A stretch of DNA of 64,000 nt from Stichopus chloronotus. Taxonomy: Eukaryota > Echinodermata > Holothuroidea > Aspidochirotida > Stichopodidae. Location of the stretch: NCBI GenBank assembly GCA_021234535.1, contig CM037838.1, positions 11,243,929 through 11,307,928 of the forward strand. Reading direction: 5' to 3'. Numbering within the stretch: the stretch's first letter is position 1; the number at the start of each line of letters is the position of its first letter. Both the position numbers and the translations under genes were made by a program. The notes under the pieces were generated by a model. The model searched no databases and was not told the DNA's origin. It saw nothing but the letters and a program-made list of their open reading frames with translations. Below, piece by piece: positions 37,656 to 49,879 of the stretch.

Positions 37656-37824
37656 GTAGCTCACTTTTAACTGGGTCAAAATTTCTTTTCACTTTGGATG
37701 GCCATATCGTGAGTGAGAGGTGTGGATCTTTTGTGAAAGGCCTCGCTCTCCTGTTTGCCAGTTTCTAGGTATGCAGCATGAAATATCAAGTAGAAGCTGC
37801 CACAACCCTGGGGTTTGTGCAGCG
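37656..37824 (+). pseudogene. Cargo gene exon A of the CACTG-ended element (in-frame stop)
   Basis: 169 bases from the acceptor TATCCTTATACAG to the donor CAGCG|GTGCGT. It reads SLLTGSKFLFTLDGHIVSER, CGSFVKGLALLFASF, a TAG at 37766-37768, then VCSMKYQVEAATTLGFVQ and the first two bases of an arginine codon. I recognise the style, hydrophobic LALLFASF(Y)VFN..Y...A.TL.F.QR, from an uncharacterised multicopy protein family in fish and invertebrate genomes; this is from memory. The TAG replaces an expected tyrosine codon, so this copy is broken. Confidence 0.55.
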
Positions 37825-39249
37825 GTGCGTATTTTATTCTTACTGTGTGCAATAATGCAAACAGCCAAACAAAAAGCTTCTGCAACTTCAGATTACCACT
37901 GTGGATGTAATGTGCCCTAACTGAATTTGATGAATGGTGATCTATCATTTAAATTTTTTCAGTAAATCCATCTTTGTATAAGTACTCAACACAAATAGAG
38001 AATGTCAAGTTGATTGGTTAGCTCTGGAGTCTGGACTAATACTTGCTTGAAGTTCAGATAAACACAGGCCATGAAAATAAAGGGAGATCATAGAGTGGAC
38101 ACCAGCTTATGCTGGGAATAGGCTAAACGGAGGAATTTAGAGAAGTTTTTAACCTAAAGTAAAATCCTAAAAACCAATCGATGATTACTTAACCATGTTG
38201 ATGGAAAACCAAATTTTAAGGAGTTCAAGTCATCAGCAACTGACAACAGCAAAATGAACAATTGTGAGGTCATGAAATCTGCATTGGGTTGTGGAATAAG
38301 GGGTTTATAATTGGTACAGTCCTAAGCAAAAGAATGAATACTATTGAAGGTAGATCAAGCAAATCATGAATGAAAATGAGAGTGTTACAGAAAACATTTG
38401 AAAAAAAAATATCTTTGTAGCTTAAAGAGACTTGCCAGAGACAAAATTCAATAAGTTAAAAAATGCAGAATTTTTTTTCTCTCTTTAGAGGCGAAAACCG
38501 CATCTCAACAGCTTGTATTGTTTGGAAGATATTTATTTTCAAAGAAATGCAATTTTTACTCACAATGAAGTGCATAATGAGAAATCTGTGATGTCACTGT
38601 GGCACATTAATTTGACATTGAAGTGAATTTCTTTATTGGTGCGACTATACAGTAGGGAATACTTAGCAACATTGTTATGCCCTACATATGGTGTAGATTT
38701 GTGCTAAATCTGCATGGAAACATGCATATTCAAATATTCTAATGGTATCAAATTTCAAGGACAAACAGGAGTACAGGACATTAAATTATATAAAAAGAAA
38801 AAAGGAATTTGAGGCAATGTGCCCACTTCACATAACATTCTGTGACCTTGATGAGAACTAGAGGTATTTTTTGACAAAAATAAGTACTCTTTAATATGAG
38901 ATATCTCGAGTTAGGAAGGTAGTATTGCTATGGGATTTAAAGGGCGTGAACTGGAATGTTTTTCTCTTCTACATAAGACCCTTGTGAAGTGCCACTGGGA
39001 GCTGCCTTTAAAAGGTAAGGAGTTACACAATAGTGTATTACAGTATCTGTATGGTTTTTAAATGGGAGACCATTTAAATCTGTCTGATCATGTCATCCAA
39101 CTCACAAAGAAAGTATCTTGTCAGTCTGTATTTTTCAGTCTTGAATTGTTCTATACCAAACGAACCAAAACATCTCCATTACATGTCTATAACTAAATCC
39201 ATTAGTGAAGGATGATCTAGTGTGATTTTTGGCACATCAAAATCTGGAA

Positions 39250-39705
39250 CTGTGGGGTATACAGCAGCTCAGTGGATCGGAGATGCTTTGCACCAGCGAG
39301 GCCTGTGTTTGATTCAACTTCCAGCTTTTCCAGAAGTGGCTGTATTTGCAGTGGCAAAAGGCCTTGCTGTGATGTTGAGCAGTGATCTTGTGAAGTTTCT
39401 AGGGGGTGGATCATAATGGGGTGTTAAAATAAGTCTGCCGTGTGGCTGCAAACAGTTACGTTGTACCAACTAATGGCTTCAACTCCTCTGGGCATTGAGA
39501 AAATGGTCTGGAGTTCACTAATGTTCTTTGGATAGGGTTGTTGAATGGCTGTCATTAAAAAAGGATGGGATTGGTTTCTTCTCTGCCACTTCATCATCTA
39601 AGCACTAGTCGAAAGCTCACATGATTAAACTTGGGCAGGGGCTCTCGATATAAGCCTTTTGAGGCTCCCTGAGGCGGTAGCATTCAAATAAAATAAAATT
39701 AAACA
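39250..39705 (+). repeat. tRNA-derived SINE inside the CACTG-ended element
   Basis: The head resembles a tRNA: CAGCTCAGTGGATCGG (degenerate A box, ~39264) and GTGTTTGATTCAAC (degenerate B box, ~39306), about 40 bases apart as in tRNA-like promoters. A tRNA-unrelated body follows, ending in a short A-rich tail (AAATAAAATAAAATTAAA, ~39687-39705). It is too degenerate to be a functional tRNA. Boundaries are approximate. Confidence 0.5.
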
Positions 39706-39778
39706 CAATTGTCTCATCATGGATAAACGATTATTCTTATCTAAAATATATTTCACTTTCTTGTTCTATCATTCTCAG

Positions 39779-39941
39779 GTGCTTTGTGTGTATTAATCCA
39801 GAAAATGGTACCAAATGCACTAAAAAGAAAAGGATCAACAAGAAGTCTGGTAAAGAGGTCCAGCGGAAGAACGAGTGTGTCAATTCACGCGTCACCACAT
39901 TTGTGAAAGATCTGGCTGACTTTGAATGGATAAGTAGTTGA
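39779..39941 (+). pseudogene. Cargo gene exon B (C-terminal exon)
   Basis: It starts after the acceptor CTATCATTCTCAG. The first base completes the arginine codon split by exon A, then CFVCINPENGTKCTKKKRIN, KKSGKEVQRKNECVNSRVTT, FVKDLADFEWISS and TGA. It is basic in the middle with a conserved-looking DFEW near the end. The perfect phase join across a ~2-kb intron supports a real gene structure. Function unknown. A further possible exon (VSKATSTHKITKKK.., 41382-41459) has an acceptor and a stop but no clear place. Confidence 0.55.
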
Positions 39942-41589
39942 GCTGTTCTCATGGTTCTAATGGTGATCAAACAAGTTTGGTTTATATTTCCCAAGTCTTT
40001 GAGTCCAGGGCATCCTCCCTGCATACCTTTATGCACAACTTTCTTCAAATGATCAGATGTATGGTATCACAGCAGTTTGATGTAGACTTTGCTGTGTGTT
40101 AATTGTAGACAACTTCATGCTAGACCAACCTTAACTTACTGTTAGAAAATCCTTAAAAACAAATAAAAACCTTGCAAAATAACATCTGAGTCTTACAAAG
40201 GAGTGTGGAATAAAAGTGATAAAACTACCACACCATACAGTACCTATAAACTTTGGTGGTAAGGTAATTACTTTATAAGCCAATCAAACTAATCTTCTGT
40301 TCATCACTTCAATACTTTAGTCATTTTGATATAATATATACAAATTTCTACAATTGCCCAGTGTAGGGAATCTGTAGATGGACTGAGTAGAATAATTACC
40401 TTTAGGTAAAGGACTATATCTAGTATGTTCAGTGAAATTTTCATTAACTGTAGTAATAAGAAGGAAAAAAAAGTAAGATCATTTTAAGCATAACTAACTT
40501 GAAGCATAATTAACTTGAATTGCTTTGTATATTACTTTAATTCTTGCTAAAAAGAAATGACATTGGTCTTTGGAAACACACATGTTTAGGATAGCAAAGG
40601 TATAAATATGCATTCATGTGTGACTGGGTATAATGGTTGTTCACACGTTCCTACTACCTCTGGTACGGTGAATTTGTTGACTATGACACTAATGTGCATC
40701 ACTTCCAGGAATGTCAGTCAATAGTGGCTCTGGGGCAGGGTATTTTACCAAACCTCTTCGAATAGAGTGAGGTATTTGATGGAAGGTGTGTCAATGTACA
40801 CATATTCTTAACTCACATGGAGACAAATGACTCATATTGTAAAGTCTTCCAATTGATCAATGTTTGTTTTCATTCAGCTAGGAAACAAATTTTTGTAATT
40901 GTATTTTTATTTGTTTTATTTGTATTCTTTGCAAGTGATGTGACATTCCACATCTTGTTTTATGGTTGCTGCATGATAGTGTTGTCATTTAACTTGATTT
41001 GATGCTCAGTGGAAAGATTAACAAATTAGAACAACTTCCAATAGGTAGTAAAAGTGTAAGAACGTTGCCTACTATTAATTGCTTAGAATGTAGGATTTGC
41101 ATGAATGATAATTTTTGGTCATGTGCTGTAGGGAATAGACGGCAGGAAAAACAATCCAGTGACCCTAACTAACTAAAAGATAATGGAATACACAGTTTAT
41201 TCAACTATATCTCTATCAAATCCTTTCTGCAAGCCTCTGCAGTTAATTTGGTGCTCACACCAATAGTTCTGATTAGATATAGAGGATGTGCTCACACTTC
41301 TCCATTCTTATTAAGAGTAAAGTTGATGACATTGTTCCTGTTCTGACCAAAGTTATGAACATGTCTTTTCATTTTCTGCAGCCGTTAGTAAGGCGACCTC
41401 CACGCACAAAATAACTAAGAAAAAGAATAGGAAGATCCAAGTGCCAATCCCAACTTGAATAGCCAGAGACTGAAAGATAAATGTTTAACAGCATGCCGCC
41501 AGCTAAGGTTGAACATCCACTTCCATTAACCAAACTGATAATGGGGTATTAATATCATGTCACACCCCAGAAAAAACATCACTTAGTGG

Positions 41590-41632
<43 letters not shown>
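41590..41632. repeat. (AT)n microsatellite
   Basis: About 20 AT units inside the CACTG-ended element. Confidence 0.95.
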
Positions 41633-41634
<2 letters not shown>

Positions 41635-42630
41635 GGACAACATCTTTCATCACACGGCTTCTTACCATTGTTTACCTCTGTAGCTGAAGAACTGTAGACT
41701 AATAGCAAATTTAACATTTCAAATTTACTTAAGTTTGCATCTGTTGGTCAACAACTTAGGAAAAATGAACTGTCATCTCCAGAATACAAGTTATTGAAAG
41801 GGTCACAGTGCTGTTATCACTAAAGTTTATTCAAATATTCTGGTGTTAATGTATGATTTTATGAGTAATGCACAGTTTAAGTGCTGCCTTTCACAGTGTT
41901 GACTGTAGTAATTTGCAAGGTTCATTTTACAACAAATTAAATATAGATAACTTTCAGATGGGACATGTGTCCATTGTATGAGGTAAAGGCTTCTCCTTTC
42001 CAGGCCACCAGGCACATTGTGTTGAACTCTGGTTTCCTTGCAGATAAGTGTAGGCATCAGTCCAACATAGAAAGCTCCTACCTGAAGCTAGAACCGGTTT
42101 GCATTGGGTGGGGTGGAGCAAACTGAGTTAAAATGATTGTGCTCAGTTACACAATGCAATAGTAAGAATACGTATTTTGCATATATTTAGGTCTATTTGC
42201 AGGTATATGATGCATATTTAAGCTTTCAATTAGGCTTACTTATCAATAAAATCATTTGCAGTTATATGCTTTATGTATGTTTTCTGGCAATTTGAGCACA
42301 TGTTCTAATGAAGTGTATTTTTTTATTCCTTTTCAGAGGCAAAGGAAATTTTTTCAGTTGTGATGCTGTGTGTGATGGATGTGTGATGGAGCCATTTCAT
42401 GTTTACAGTAGTATTTATCAATCACAGTAAATTACTGTATCCATGTTTACAGCAACTGATGTTACTACTGTAAATTTTACAGTAGTATACTGTAGGTAAA
42501 TTTTACAGTAGTGAAGGTATTTACTGTAAAATCTACAGTACAATACTGGCAACTCTGCTGCCAGTAATTTACTGTAAAAATTACAGGAAATTGTTTACAG
42601 TGTACAAATAAACTATGGCTGAAAAAAATG

Positions 42631-42904
42631 TTATTATTATTAATGTTATTATTATTAATGTTATTATTATTAATGTTATTATTATTAATGTTATTATTAT
42701 TAATGTTATTATTATTAATGTTATTATTATTAATGTTATTATTATTAAGGTTATCATTATTAAGGTTATCATTATTAATGTTATTATTATTAATGTTATT
42801 GTTCTTACTGTTATTGTTCTTACTGTTATTGTTCTTAATGTTATTATTAATGTTATTACCATTATTATTATTAATGTTATTATTAATATTATTAGTATTA
42901 TTAT
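42631..42904. repeat. 15-bp minisatellite (TTATTATTATTAATG)n
   Basis: About eight perfect 15-bp units, then variant units with TTATCATTATTAAGG, three TTATTGTTCTTACTG, and shorter derivatives. The period is a multiple of three and the units lack stops in several frames, producing spurious >100-codon frames on both strands. It fills the gap between the transposon end at 42604 and the LINE at 42912. Confidence 0.9.
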
Positions 42905-42911
42905 ATTAGGC

Positions 42912-44885
42912 CTATTCACCAAAACAGCTCCAGCCGAGTTTTCAATAGTGGGTATTCTTCGGGTGACTTTATCTTAGGAAGGGGGATACATCAGGGTTGC
43001 CCACTTAGCCCCTATCTTTTCTTGCTTTGTGCTGAGGTCTTGGCTCAGGTAATTTTTTACAACAACGTTATCAGAGGTCTTAGCATTTTTAATAATGAAG
43101 TAAAACTTTTACAGTGTGCTGATGATACGACATTGTTTTTGGATGATACCGCCGATTCTCTTCAAGAAGTTATTCGTACACTTGAAAATTTTTCCTTTTT
43201 TTTTTACTAGTTTGAAGATTAACTATGATGAGTCGATTTTGTTCCCGTTACGTCCCTATGTTAACTGTAAACCAACATTTATTAATGATCCTCCAGTGAC
43301 CTGGTCAAAAGGTTCAGTTACTTTGTAAGGGGTTTCTTTTTCTAATAATCGCGAGGACCTTTTCACTCTTCATTTTTCGCCCAAGCTCTCTCGGCTAAAA
43401 CAGTCACTTAACTTATGGTCTATGAGGCACCTTACTCCTGTTGGTAGGAGTATCCTTGTTAAAACGTTCGGTCTTTCTCAACTTGTTTTCCTTTTCCTTG
43501 TTCTTCCAAATCCTCCAAAGACTTTTATTCGTAAGCTTAATCAAATAATTTTTAATTTTGTTTGGGGTAACCAGCAAGAAAAACTAGTCGGCTGACTATC
43601 ACTAATCCCATTACGCGCGGGGGCCTGAATGTAATCCATCTAGAATTCTTTCTTGCAGGTTTAAAATGCGCTTGGGTTCATCGTTATATTAATGAAAGAC
43701 CAGGTTACTGGAAGCTGTTTTTTTTTTTTCTCTCTCGTTATGGTAAAAGTTTTCTTTTTAATTAAAATTGTAAGACTGGGGACGTTATAATTAAAAATCC
43801 ATTCATTGCTGACGTTGTTAAATCATGGCAAGGTGTGTCGTTTTAAGTTCCAGACGCTCAATTTGATAATCAAATTATTTAGAATAATTCTTGTATTAAA
43901 GTCAATAATAATATTATCTTCTATAGTTTTTTGTTTGAAAAGGGAATTATTTACATACGTGATCTTTTGAATCGTGATGCTACCGCAATTTCCTATCATA
44001 ATATTATAAATAAAAATAATTTAATGCGATGTCCTTTCACGCTATATTGGGGTATTATAAAGGCGATACCGGTTCATTGGAAAGTTGGGTTTTATTCAGA
44101 TGTTGATATCATTGAGAACTACAACGAACATCTCTTACATACCTTTAGGGTCACTTTACGTGCTTCAAAATTCATCTATGATAATTACATTTTAAATTTA
44201 GGGTGCAATATAAAGGCAGTCTCAAAATGGAATAACTTTTTGCAATATGATGAAAAAACGTGGGAATCGATTTTCCGCTGTCCCTGGTATTCTGTTCGTG
44301 AAGTTAAAATTCAGTTGTTTTTTTTTTTCAGTTTCGTTTTATTCACCGTATTCTTAGTACGAACAGATTATTATTTCTTATGAATTTAATCGAAAGTCCC
44401 CTTTGTACCTTTTGTAAAAGAGAAGAAGAAACATTAGATCATTTGTTTTGGAGCTGCCACATAGTATCTTCTTTTATTTTAGACGTAGAACATTGGTTTT
44501 TGAATGGTCAATTTACTTTGTCAAAAGAAGATATTTTCTTTGGTTATTGTAGATATATTAAACTTCTATTCAATTTTCTTATTTTGCATTTGAAGTATTA
44601 CATATTCCAATCTTAACAAAAAGGCGAAATTTCTAATATTAACGAGTTTTCTTACAAAATAAAATTTCTATAAGAGGTTGAAAAATAGATTTCTAAAAAA
44701 AGCAAAAGTAAACATTTCTTTCATTATGATATGTTATGTAGGTCGTTTAATGTACAAATTACTTAATGCAGAAACATTTCGATTTGTATTTCTTTGGACG
44801 TTACTTAATACTGGTATGCACATTTGGATGCTCATGCATATATTTGCTATTGAAAAACACTTTAAAAACGATGATCAATAAACGG
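42912..44885 (+). pseudogene. Tx1/L1-like LINE 3' half (RT core to zinc knuckle)
   Basis: Plus-strand frames in order: RT block GIHQGCPLSPYLF (42990-43025), the catalytic QCADDTTLFLDD at ~43115, SLKINYDESI, a frame change near the T-run at 43200, ~LSRLKQSLNLWSMRHLTPVG, then 43931-44383 and 44380-44616 with the zinc block CTFCKREEETLDHLFWSC and EDIFFGYC. Several frameshifts, often at poly-T runs, make it inactive. It is 5'-truncated at the 15-bp minisatellite. Confidence 0.8.
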
Positions 44886-44887
44886 AG

Positions 44888-45345
44888 GTGACAAGTACAA
44901 AAAATGTGGGCGCTGCCGAGGATTGCTTGCTTCATGAGTTTCCTCACGTCATGTTCTACGGGTGCCCTTTGGAGATTACTATTGGTATCACCTCTGTCTT
45001 CACATCCCATAGTTTCTGTAGCTCTAACTTCAAGTCTTGGTATTTTTTTACCTTCTCGGATTCTTTCCCTCCTAGGTTCTTATCAAGGGGGATCGCAACA
45101 TCTATTATTTTGGCGTTCTTTTCCTGCTTGTCTACCGCAATTATGTCAGGTCTCCTTGCTGTTATGACCCTGTCAGTCTTTGTTCCGATACAGGTGCACT
45201 TGGGTTCCTGCGCTGCCAAATGCTGTGCATGTGATTGCGGTACCCCCGTTTGTTTGGTTCACTCAGGAAGTAACACCTCATCACTTCCGCGTTCTCCTTT
45301 TGCGTCCACTTCTTTCGCCTGGTTGTCTCAGTAGCCCATTTTTAA
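44888..45345 (-). pseudogene. Internally deleted non-LTR element: N-terminal and C-terminal pieces fused
   Basis: On the minus strand one frame gives LSEPNKRGYRNHMHSIWQRR then EQRLT (45280-45185), a motif that normally precedes the RT. A second overlapping frame (45219-44956) gives VITARRPDIIAVDKQEKNAK, IIDVAIPLDKN and LQKLWDVKTEVIPIVIS, the C-terminal domain that normally follows the RT. A third frame (near 44.9 kb) gives KLMKQAILGSAHI, the very end. The whole RT is absent between the first two, so an internal deletion joined them. Confidence 0.6.
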
Positions 45346-45696
45346 CCAGCACAACCTGAGGACGCAGCGGCTGGCGTAGACCTTTTCATCCCGGGTGACG
45401 TCTGATCCGGTATGGTTAACTCTTTTCTTTCTCCATCTTGCATGCGTTTGGGAACCAGGATTTTGTAAGAACCCCCAGGTTGGTTCTTCCAGTGTGACAT
45501 CTCGTTGGTGGATGATGGTTCTTGCTGGATGATGGTTCTTCACCATTTGTGAGGTTTGAAGCATGTGACCTTTGGAGTATGGTAGATGGAAGACGAATCT
45601 GCAGAAGACATTTGACAGACATGGCTGGGCTGGGTGTTGAACTCGGAACCTCTGGAGTCGCAAGATGTGTCTGTTACCACTTCACCACTGGACCTG

Positions 45697-45745
45697 GCTA
45701 TTATTATTATTGTTGTTGTTGTTATTGTTATTATTATTATTATTA
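45697..45745. repeat. (TTA/TTG)n microsatellite
   Basis: TTATTATTATTGTTGTTGTTG-type sequence immediately beyond the internally deleted retroelement. Similar sequence is at 55548-55583. Confidence 0.9.
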
Positions 45746-45749
45746 CGAA

Positions 45750-48690
45750 CACTGATTAATTTGTCTAAAAGTAATTGGAATAAACCATCACCTACTAATA
45801 CTAAATAGTGTATTTGTGGTGTACTTTTTTCGTGTTTGCGGGCCATATCTTTAAAGGGTTCTGAAAACATTTCAACTGGTTGGGAATTTTTCTAATTATG
45901 TGGAGACCCCACCCGTGGGTTTCATACCCTAGGATACCTTTCAAGGTAGGGTAAGTAATTAAATTAAAATAGTTAACAAGCCTTAAAATAGGATCATATG
46001 TCTGCAATTTCTCGATTACCGATAAAACGTTGTGGAAAAGGTAATTAGTTTGATTGATCTTATTTAGAATATTTCCAAAATTGTATTTCAACGGCTTTTA
46101 CTTTTTAACGATAGAGATGACTGTAGACATAATCAAGTGCTTTTGTCGGAGAAATTATATTGTCGATAAAGTTTCAACAATCTTTACTCTCTTTCAATTA
46201 CCTTTTTATTTCTTGGCTACAACCGTCGATGATTGCATAATAAAGTATGAAACCAATTTTTCTAGCGATACCCTGATGCATGTGTCAAGTTGTTATGCAA
46301 TAAAGTATGTTTATGAGGAGAAAGCATGAGATGAGTAATGGTTTGCCTGGGTACTAGGTAAGCTTATAGTCAATCTGGTGCAGTATCTGACATCTTTTGA
46401 AGTCATAAAATGTGTCAAACTGAAATAGGAAAAGTGTCCAACTGGCATTTCAGAGTTTTTGAGATATTTTTTTCTCAATCACCAGTTGACCTTAAAGACA
46501 ATCTGCTGTTATTGTATGCATCCCTCTATATCATACAATGAGCTATAGACTGAGATATAAAAAAGTCCAACTGATATTTCAGATTTTGCGACTATCATTG
46601 CTTCAGTAATTTAACATCGGAAATCCCAGCTGGTATTTCAGATTTATTGAGAATTTCTCTATTACCAGAATCCTGTTACACAAAGAGATCAATTTTATGT
46701 TTGAATTTTTTTTAAATCTTCCACATGGTGAATCAAAGTTAACATTGAGCTTAAACCTTTTTAGAACGCGCCTCGGGTAACTTTACACAATCTGGTATAA
46801 CTGGATGCACCTTTCTGTGTCATAAAAGGAACTAGACTGAGATACGAAAAGTAAAAACAGTGCTACTTGAGATTTTCCAACTATCATCGCATCAACGCTT
46901 TAAACTGAAAAAAATCCATGTGGTATTTTAGATTTAATGAGATTTTTTTCAAACTGAGAAATTACAAGGTAACCTTAAACAGAGTTTAATGCAATATTTG
47001 GCAGGTGACGGCCATGTTTGTATCTATCTAAAAAATAAACTACATATTTTCAACTTTAGAAAAAAAGTTGTCTTTCAACTGGTCAATTCATTAACTGACA
47101 AGAAAGAAAACAAAACAATTTATACTAACAGGAGAGGTAAAGGGTGTCGTAATATACTATCGAGATATCATTACAATGTTGTCTCCAATCAGGAAGGGCA
47201 CTACGTTGTTTCAAAGGAGATAGCGACATCCTCTCCAAAATAAAATATTTCTATATTTTAGATTTTTCGTTATTTATGGAATCACAGAAGCCATTGAAGA
47301 GAGTTTCTGAATAACGAATGACTGATTAAACTCACCCTGTTGTCAATATGTCGATATAAATTGTTCCGATTTTGCAACGAGGATGGGTAATTTAGTGGCA
47401 CAGAATCAGTTCTCTTGGGACTGTCTCGTATACCGGTCAATCATCTTGGAAGAAAAAAATTACGGAAATGCATTGTTTTTGTAATTCAATTATTAGATAT
47501 AATTCCATAAAAGCAACGGCGTAAATTTGAAAATAAAAGTAACGCAACACCAACCATTCTACTAACGTTACTCAGTTTCTATGATAGTCAAATATTTAAA
47601 AATTCTAAACAAACCTATTCCAATGTCTTCTTTAAAATATCCCTTCCACCCTCCCATCTATACGTTCAGAAGACAAAACTTATTTCCTACCGAAACACTG
47701 GACACTCAAACAACCTACATGGCTTTCCCTTGGGGTTCAAAAATGTAAAACACGACAGAGCATCTTACACTGGGAGCACCAGCACATTCCGAATCATCAA
47801 ATGTATGACAAATCACTACCTTTGGCTTTACATGCGCTTTTGCACTTGTATAATATATTTTTTTTCAATACAAAGAACAATTAAGAATATAATACCTGAG
47901 TTAGCAACAGTGATTAACAGAAACACACTGACGAAAACCAAAGGAAGTCACAGAAATTTAATCCATTACATGGAAGTGTCGTTCAAAAGAGGAACCAAAG
48001 TTACAGCAAAGATGGCGAACCTTGTGACATCCAAAAAGTCATTTGATACCCAACGCGTTTGTGGGATGGCTTACCAAAGTTCAAGTGCACGTTACCAGTG
48101 GCTGTATAATAATATTATTTATATACTGCACATCAAGTACATTGCTACTCTTTTATGAGGTCAAAGAACAATTCGTATATCTGCCGTCGTATAGTCTGAA
48201 CCACGTAGGTACTTATAATGTTGTTGCAGCTATAAAATACACCTACTCACTTGTGTTGCCATGTATAATACTGTTAGATTTGCCCTATTGTAATACTGAA
48301 GTATGAAGTTTTTCCTTTGTATTGCGCAATGACATGTTTTGCTGATTGAATGTTCTAACTCTAAAGTATTTACCCTTTCTGTTGTATTTAAACGGTCTGC
48401 TAATGTAGACAATGCCACCGGGGCGGTGGTTTAAGGAAAAACGTTTTTATCATTTTCGCATCCATCAGAAACTATTAAAATTGACCTGCATAGATTTATT
48501 TACCACCCACGTGTTATGTACAACAAAAGAAGATACACTTTCATATATGTGGCATTCAACATGCATAATGATGTGAATAGCTCAACTACGGCATTTATCT
48601 GTGGAACTCCAATTTTCAAGATGATTAAACTTAGTCACAGATAGGATACACGTTGACATTGTAGTGATAACTATGCCAATATCAATACAA
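45750..48690. other. No gene recognised outside the 285-bp tandem repeat
   Basis: 45876-45960 (AATTATGTGGAGACCCCACCC..CCTAGGATACC) resembles 49728-49808 and is probably a dispersed repeat. The 142-codon plus-strand frame at 47730-48158 has no motif and unremarkable composition. Confidence 0.45.
46370..46960. repeat. Diverged tandem repeat, unit about 285 bp
   Basis: Blocks such as GACTGAGATA..AAAAGT, the following CTATCATTGCTTCA / CTATCATCGCATCA, and GGTATTTCAGATTTATTGAG / GGTATTTTAGATTTAATGAG recur at an offset near 286 bp, with a partial third copy at the left. No coding seen. Boundaries approximate. Confidence 0.5.
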
Positions 48691-48699
48691 CAATCATCA

Positions 48700-48770
48700 C
48701 CATGGATTTCATCATTGGCATAATCATCATCATTGGCATAATCATCATCATTGGCATAATCATCATCATT

Positions 48771-48818
<48 letters not shown>

Positions 48819-48822
48819 GGTA
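48700..48822. repeat. (ATC)n microsatellite with an ATTGGCATAATC variant
   Basis: Three interspersed copies of CATCATTGGCATAATC precede a pure (ATC)n tract of about 50 bp. It gives a poly-methionine shadow frame on the minus strand, with no evidence of real coding. Confidence 0.9.
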
Positions 48823-49019
48823 TCATCTTATTATTTATATTCCAATTATCAGCAGTATCCGTCAATATCTAGAGTCCAAAAATGCATTGTGGTTTCGATG
48901 ATCCGAGTAGGAGCATTTCTTTTTTCTGAATATGATATTATAGCATTAGTATGTATTACATGAAGCTACTTATACTTTATTTGAAGTATGATATACGTAA
49001 AAGCTTCCTTTCTTGAGAT

Positions 49020-49420
49020 GTCGTCTACAAGTTTTCACAGTTTGACCATGGTTGATACTGAAAGACCTTTGACCTTTATAAAAAACAAATGGTTCTTGTA
49101 CTAATTGAGATACAACTACATACTAAAAATGGCATTTGTCAAACCTCCCCTTCTGAGTTATCTTTACAAGAATTCCACTGTGACCCTGTTGACATCAAAT
49201 GACCTTTGACCTTCACCAAAGAGAAGGGATTTTTTTGTAAACTCAATAAGATGCAGCTACATTCTGATTGGGAGATCTGCCCAAACTTTCCCACTGGAGA
49301 TATCTTGCTTACAATATTTTCACAGTTTGACCCATGTTGACCTCAAATGACCTTTGACCTCCACCAAAATCTACATGGATCTTTTACACGTACATACACG
49401 TACATACCAAATATAAGATT
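49020..49420. repeat. Tandem repeat, unit about 140 bp, with GACCTTTGACC core
   Basis: Three units with GACCTTTGACC at 49064, 49201 and 49349, each preceded by TTTCACAGTTTGACC / CACTGTGACCC-like sequence and TTGA(T/C)..AAATGACC. On the minus strand two of the cores are perfect AGGTCAAAGGTCA direct repeats. It appears to be a dispersed, locally tandem repeat. Confidence 0.7.
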
Positions 49421-49879
49421 TGCCCATTCTTCCCTTAGTAAGAAATGGCGTTTACAAGTAACCTGCTTCGTTATGAGCAAGAGCAGATATCGGTATACCG
49501 GTTGCTCCATACCTGGTAATATCTTTTACAACGGATTTCTTTTCCCTTTTTTTGGAATCGCCGCTTGCTTATATACCATAGTGTTGTCGTGTAGGAATGA
49601 ATGTTTACAGTACATGCACAAGTTGCGTTCACAGTGTTAATTTCTCTAATATCTGCTTTAAATTAAAGCAGGGCCGTAGCTACTGTAGGGTAACATCTTT
49701 AGGGGGATTTGAAGACAAAACATTCTGATTGGCTGGGTGTTTTTTTTAACTATGTGGCGATCCCATCCTGATGTTATTCAGACACTAGGGATACCTTCTC
49801 AATGGGGGTGATGAATTAAAGGGGTGCAGTTTTCACAGAAATGGCATTATAAGTCGAAACAAACAAATTATCGGGGAAG

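Larger units (their letters stand above)
36341..42604. mobile_element. 6.26-kb CACTG-ended (EnSpm/CACTA-like) element with TA flanks
   Basis: The left end is TA|CACTGTAAGAAAT (from 36341) and the right end GTTTACAGTG|TA (to 42604), inverted and flanked by TA on both sides. Both subterminal regions are packed with ACAGTA / TACTGTA repeats (36350-36510 and 42400-42600), a hallmark of CACTA elements. The left side then becomes CpG-rich (36530-36620), promoter-like. No transposase frame is visible. Inside are two exons of a cargo gene and a SINE. Confidence 0.65.

Noticed and set aside
42615..42977. Frames of 93-120 codons on both strands.
   Set aside because: They are artefacts of the 15-bp minisatellite.
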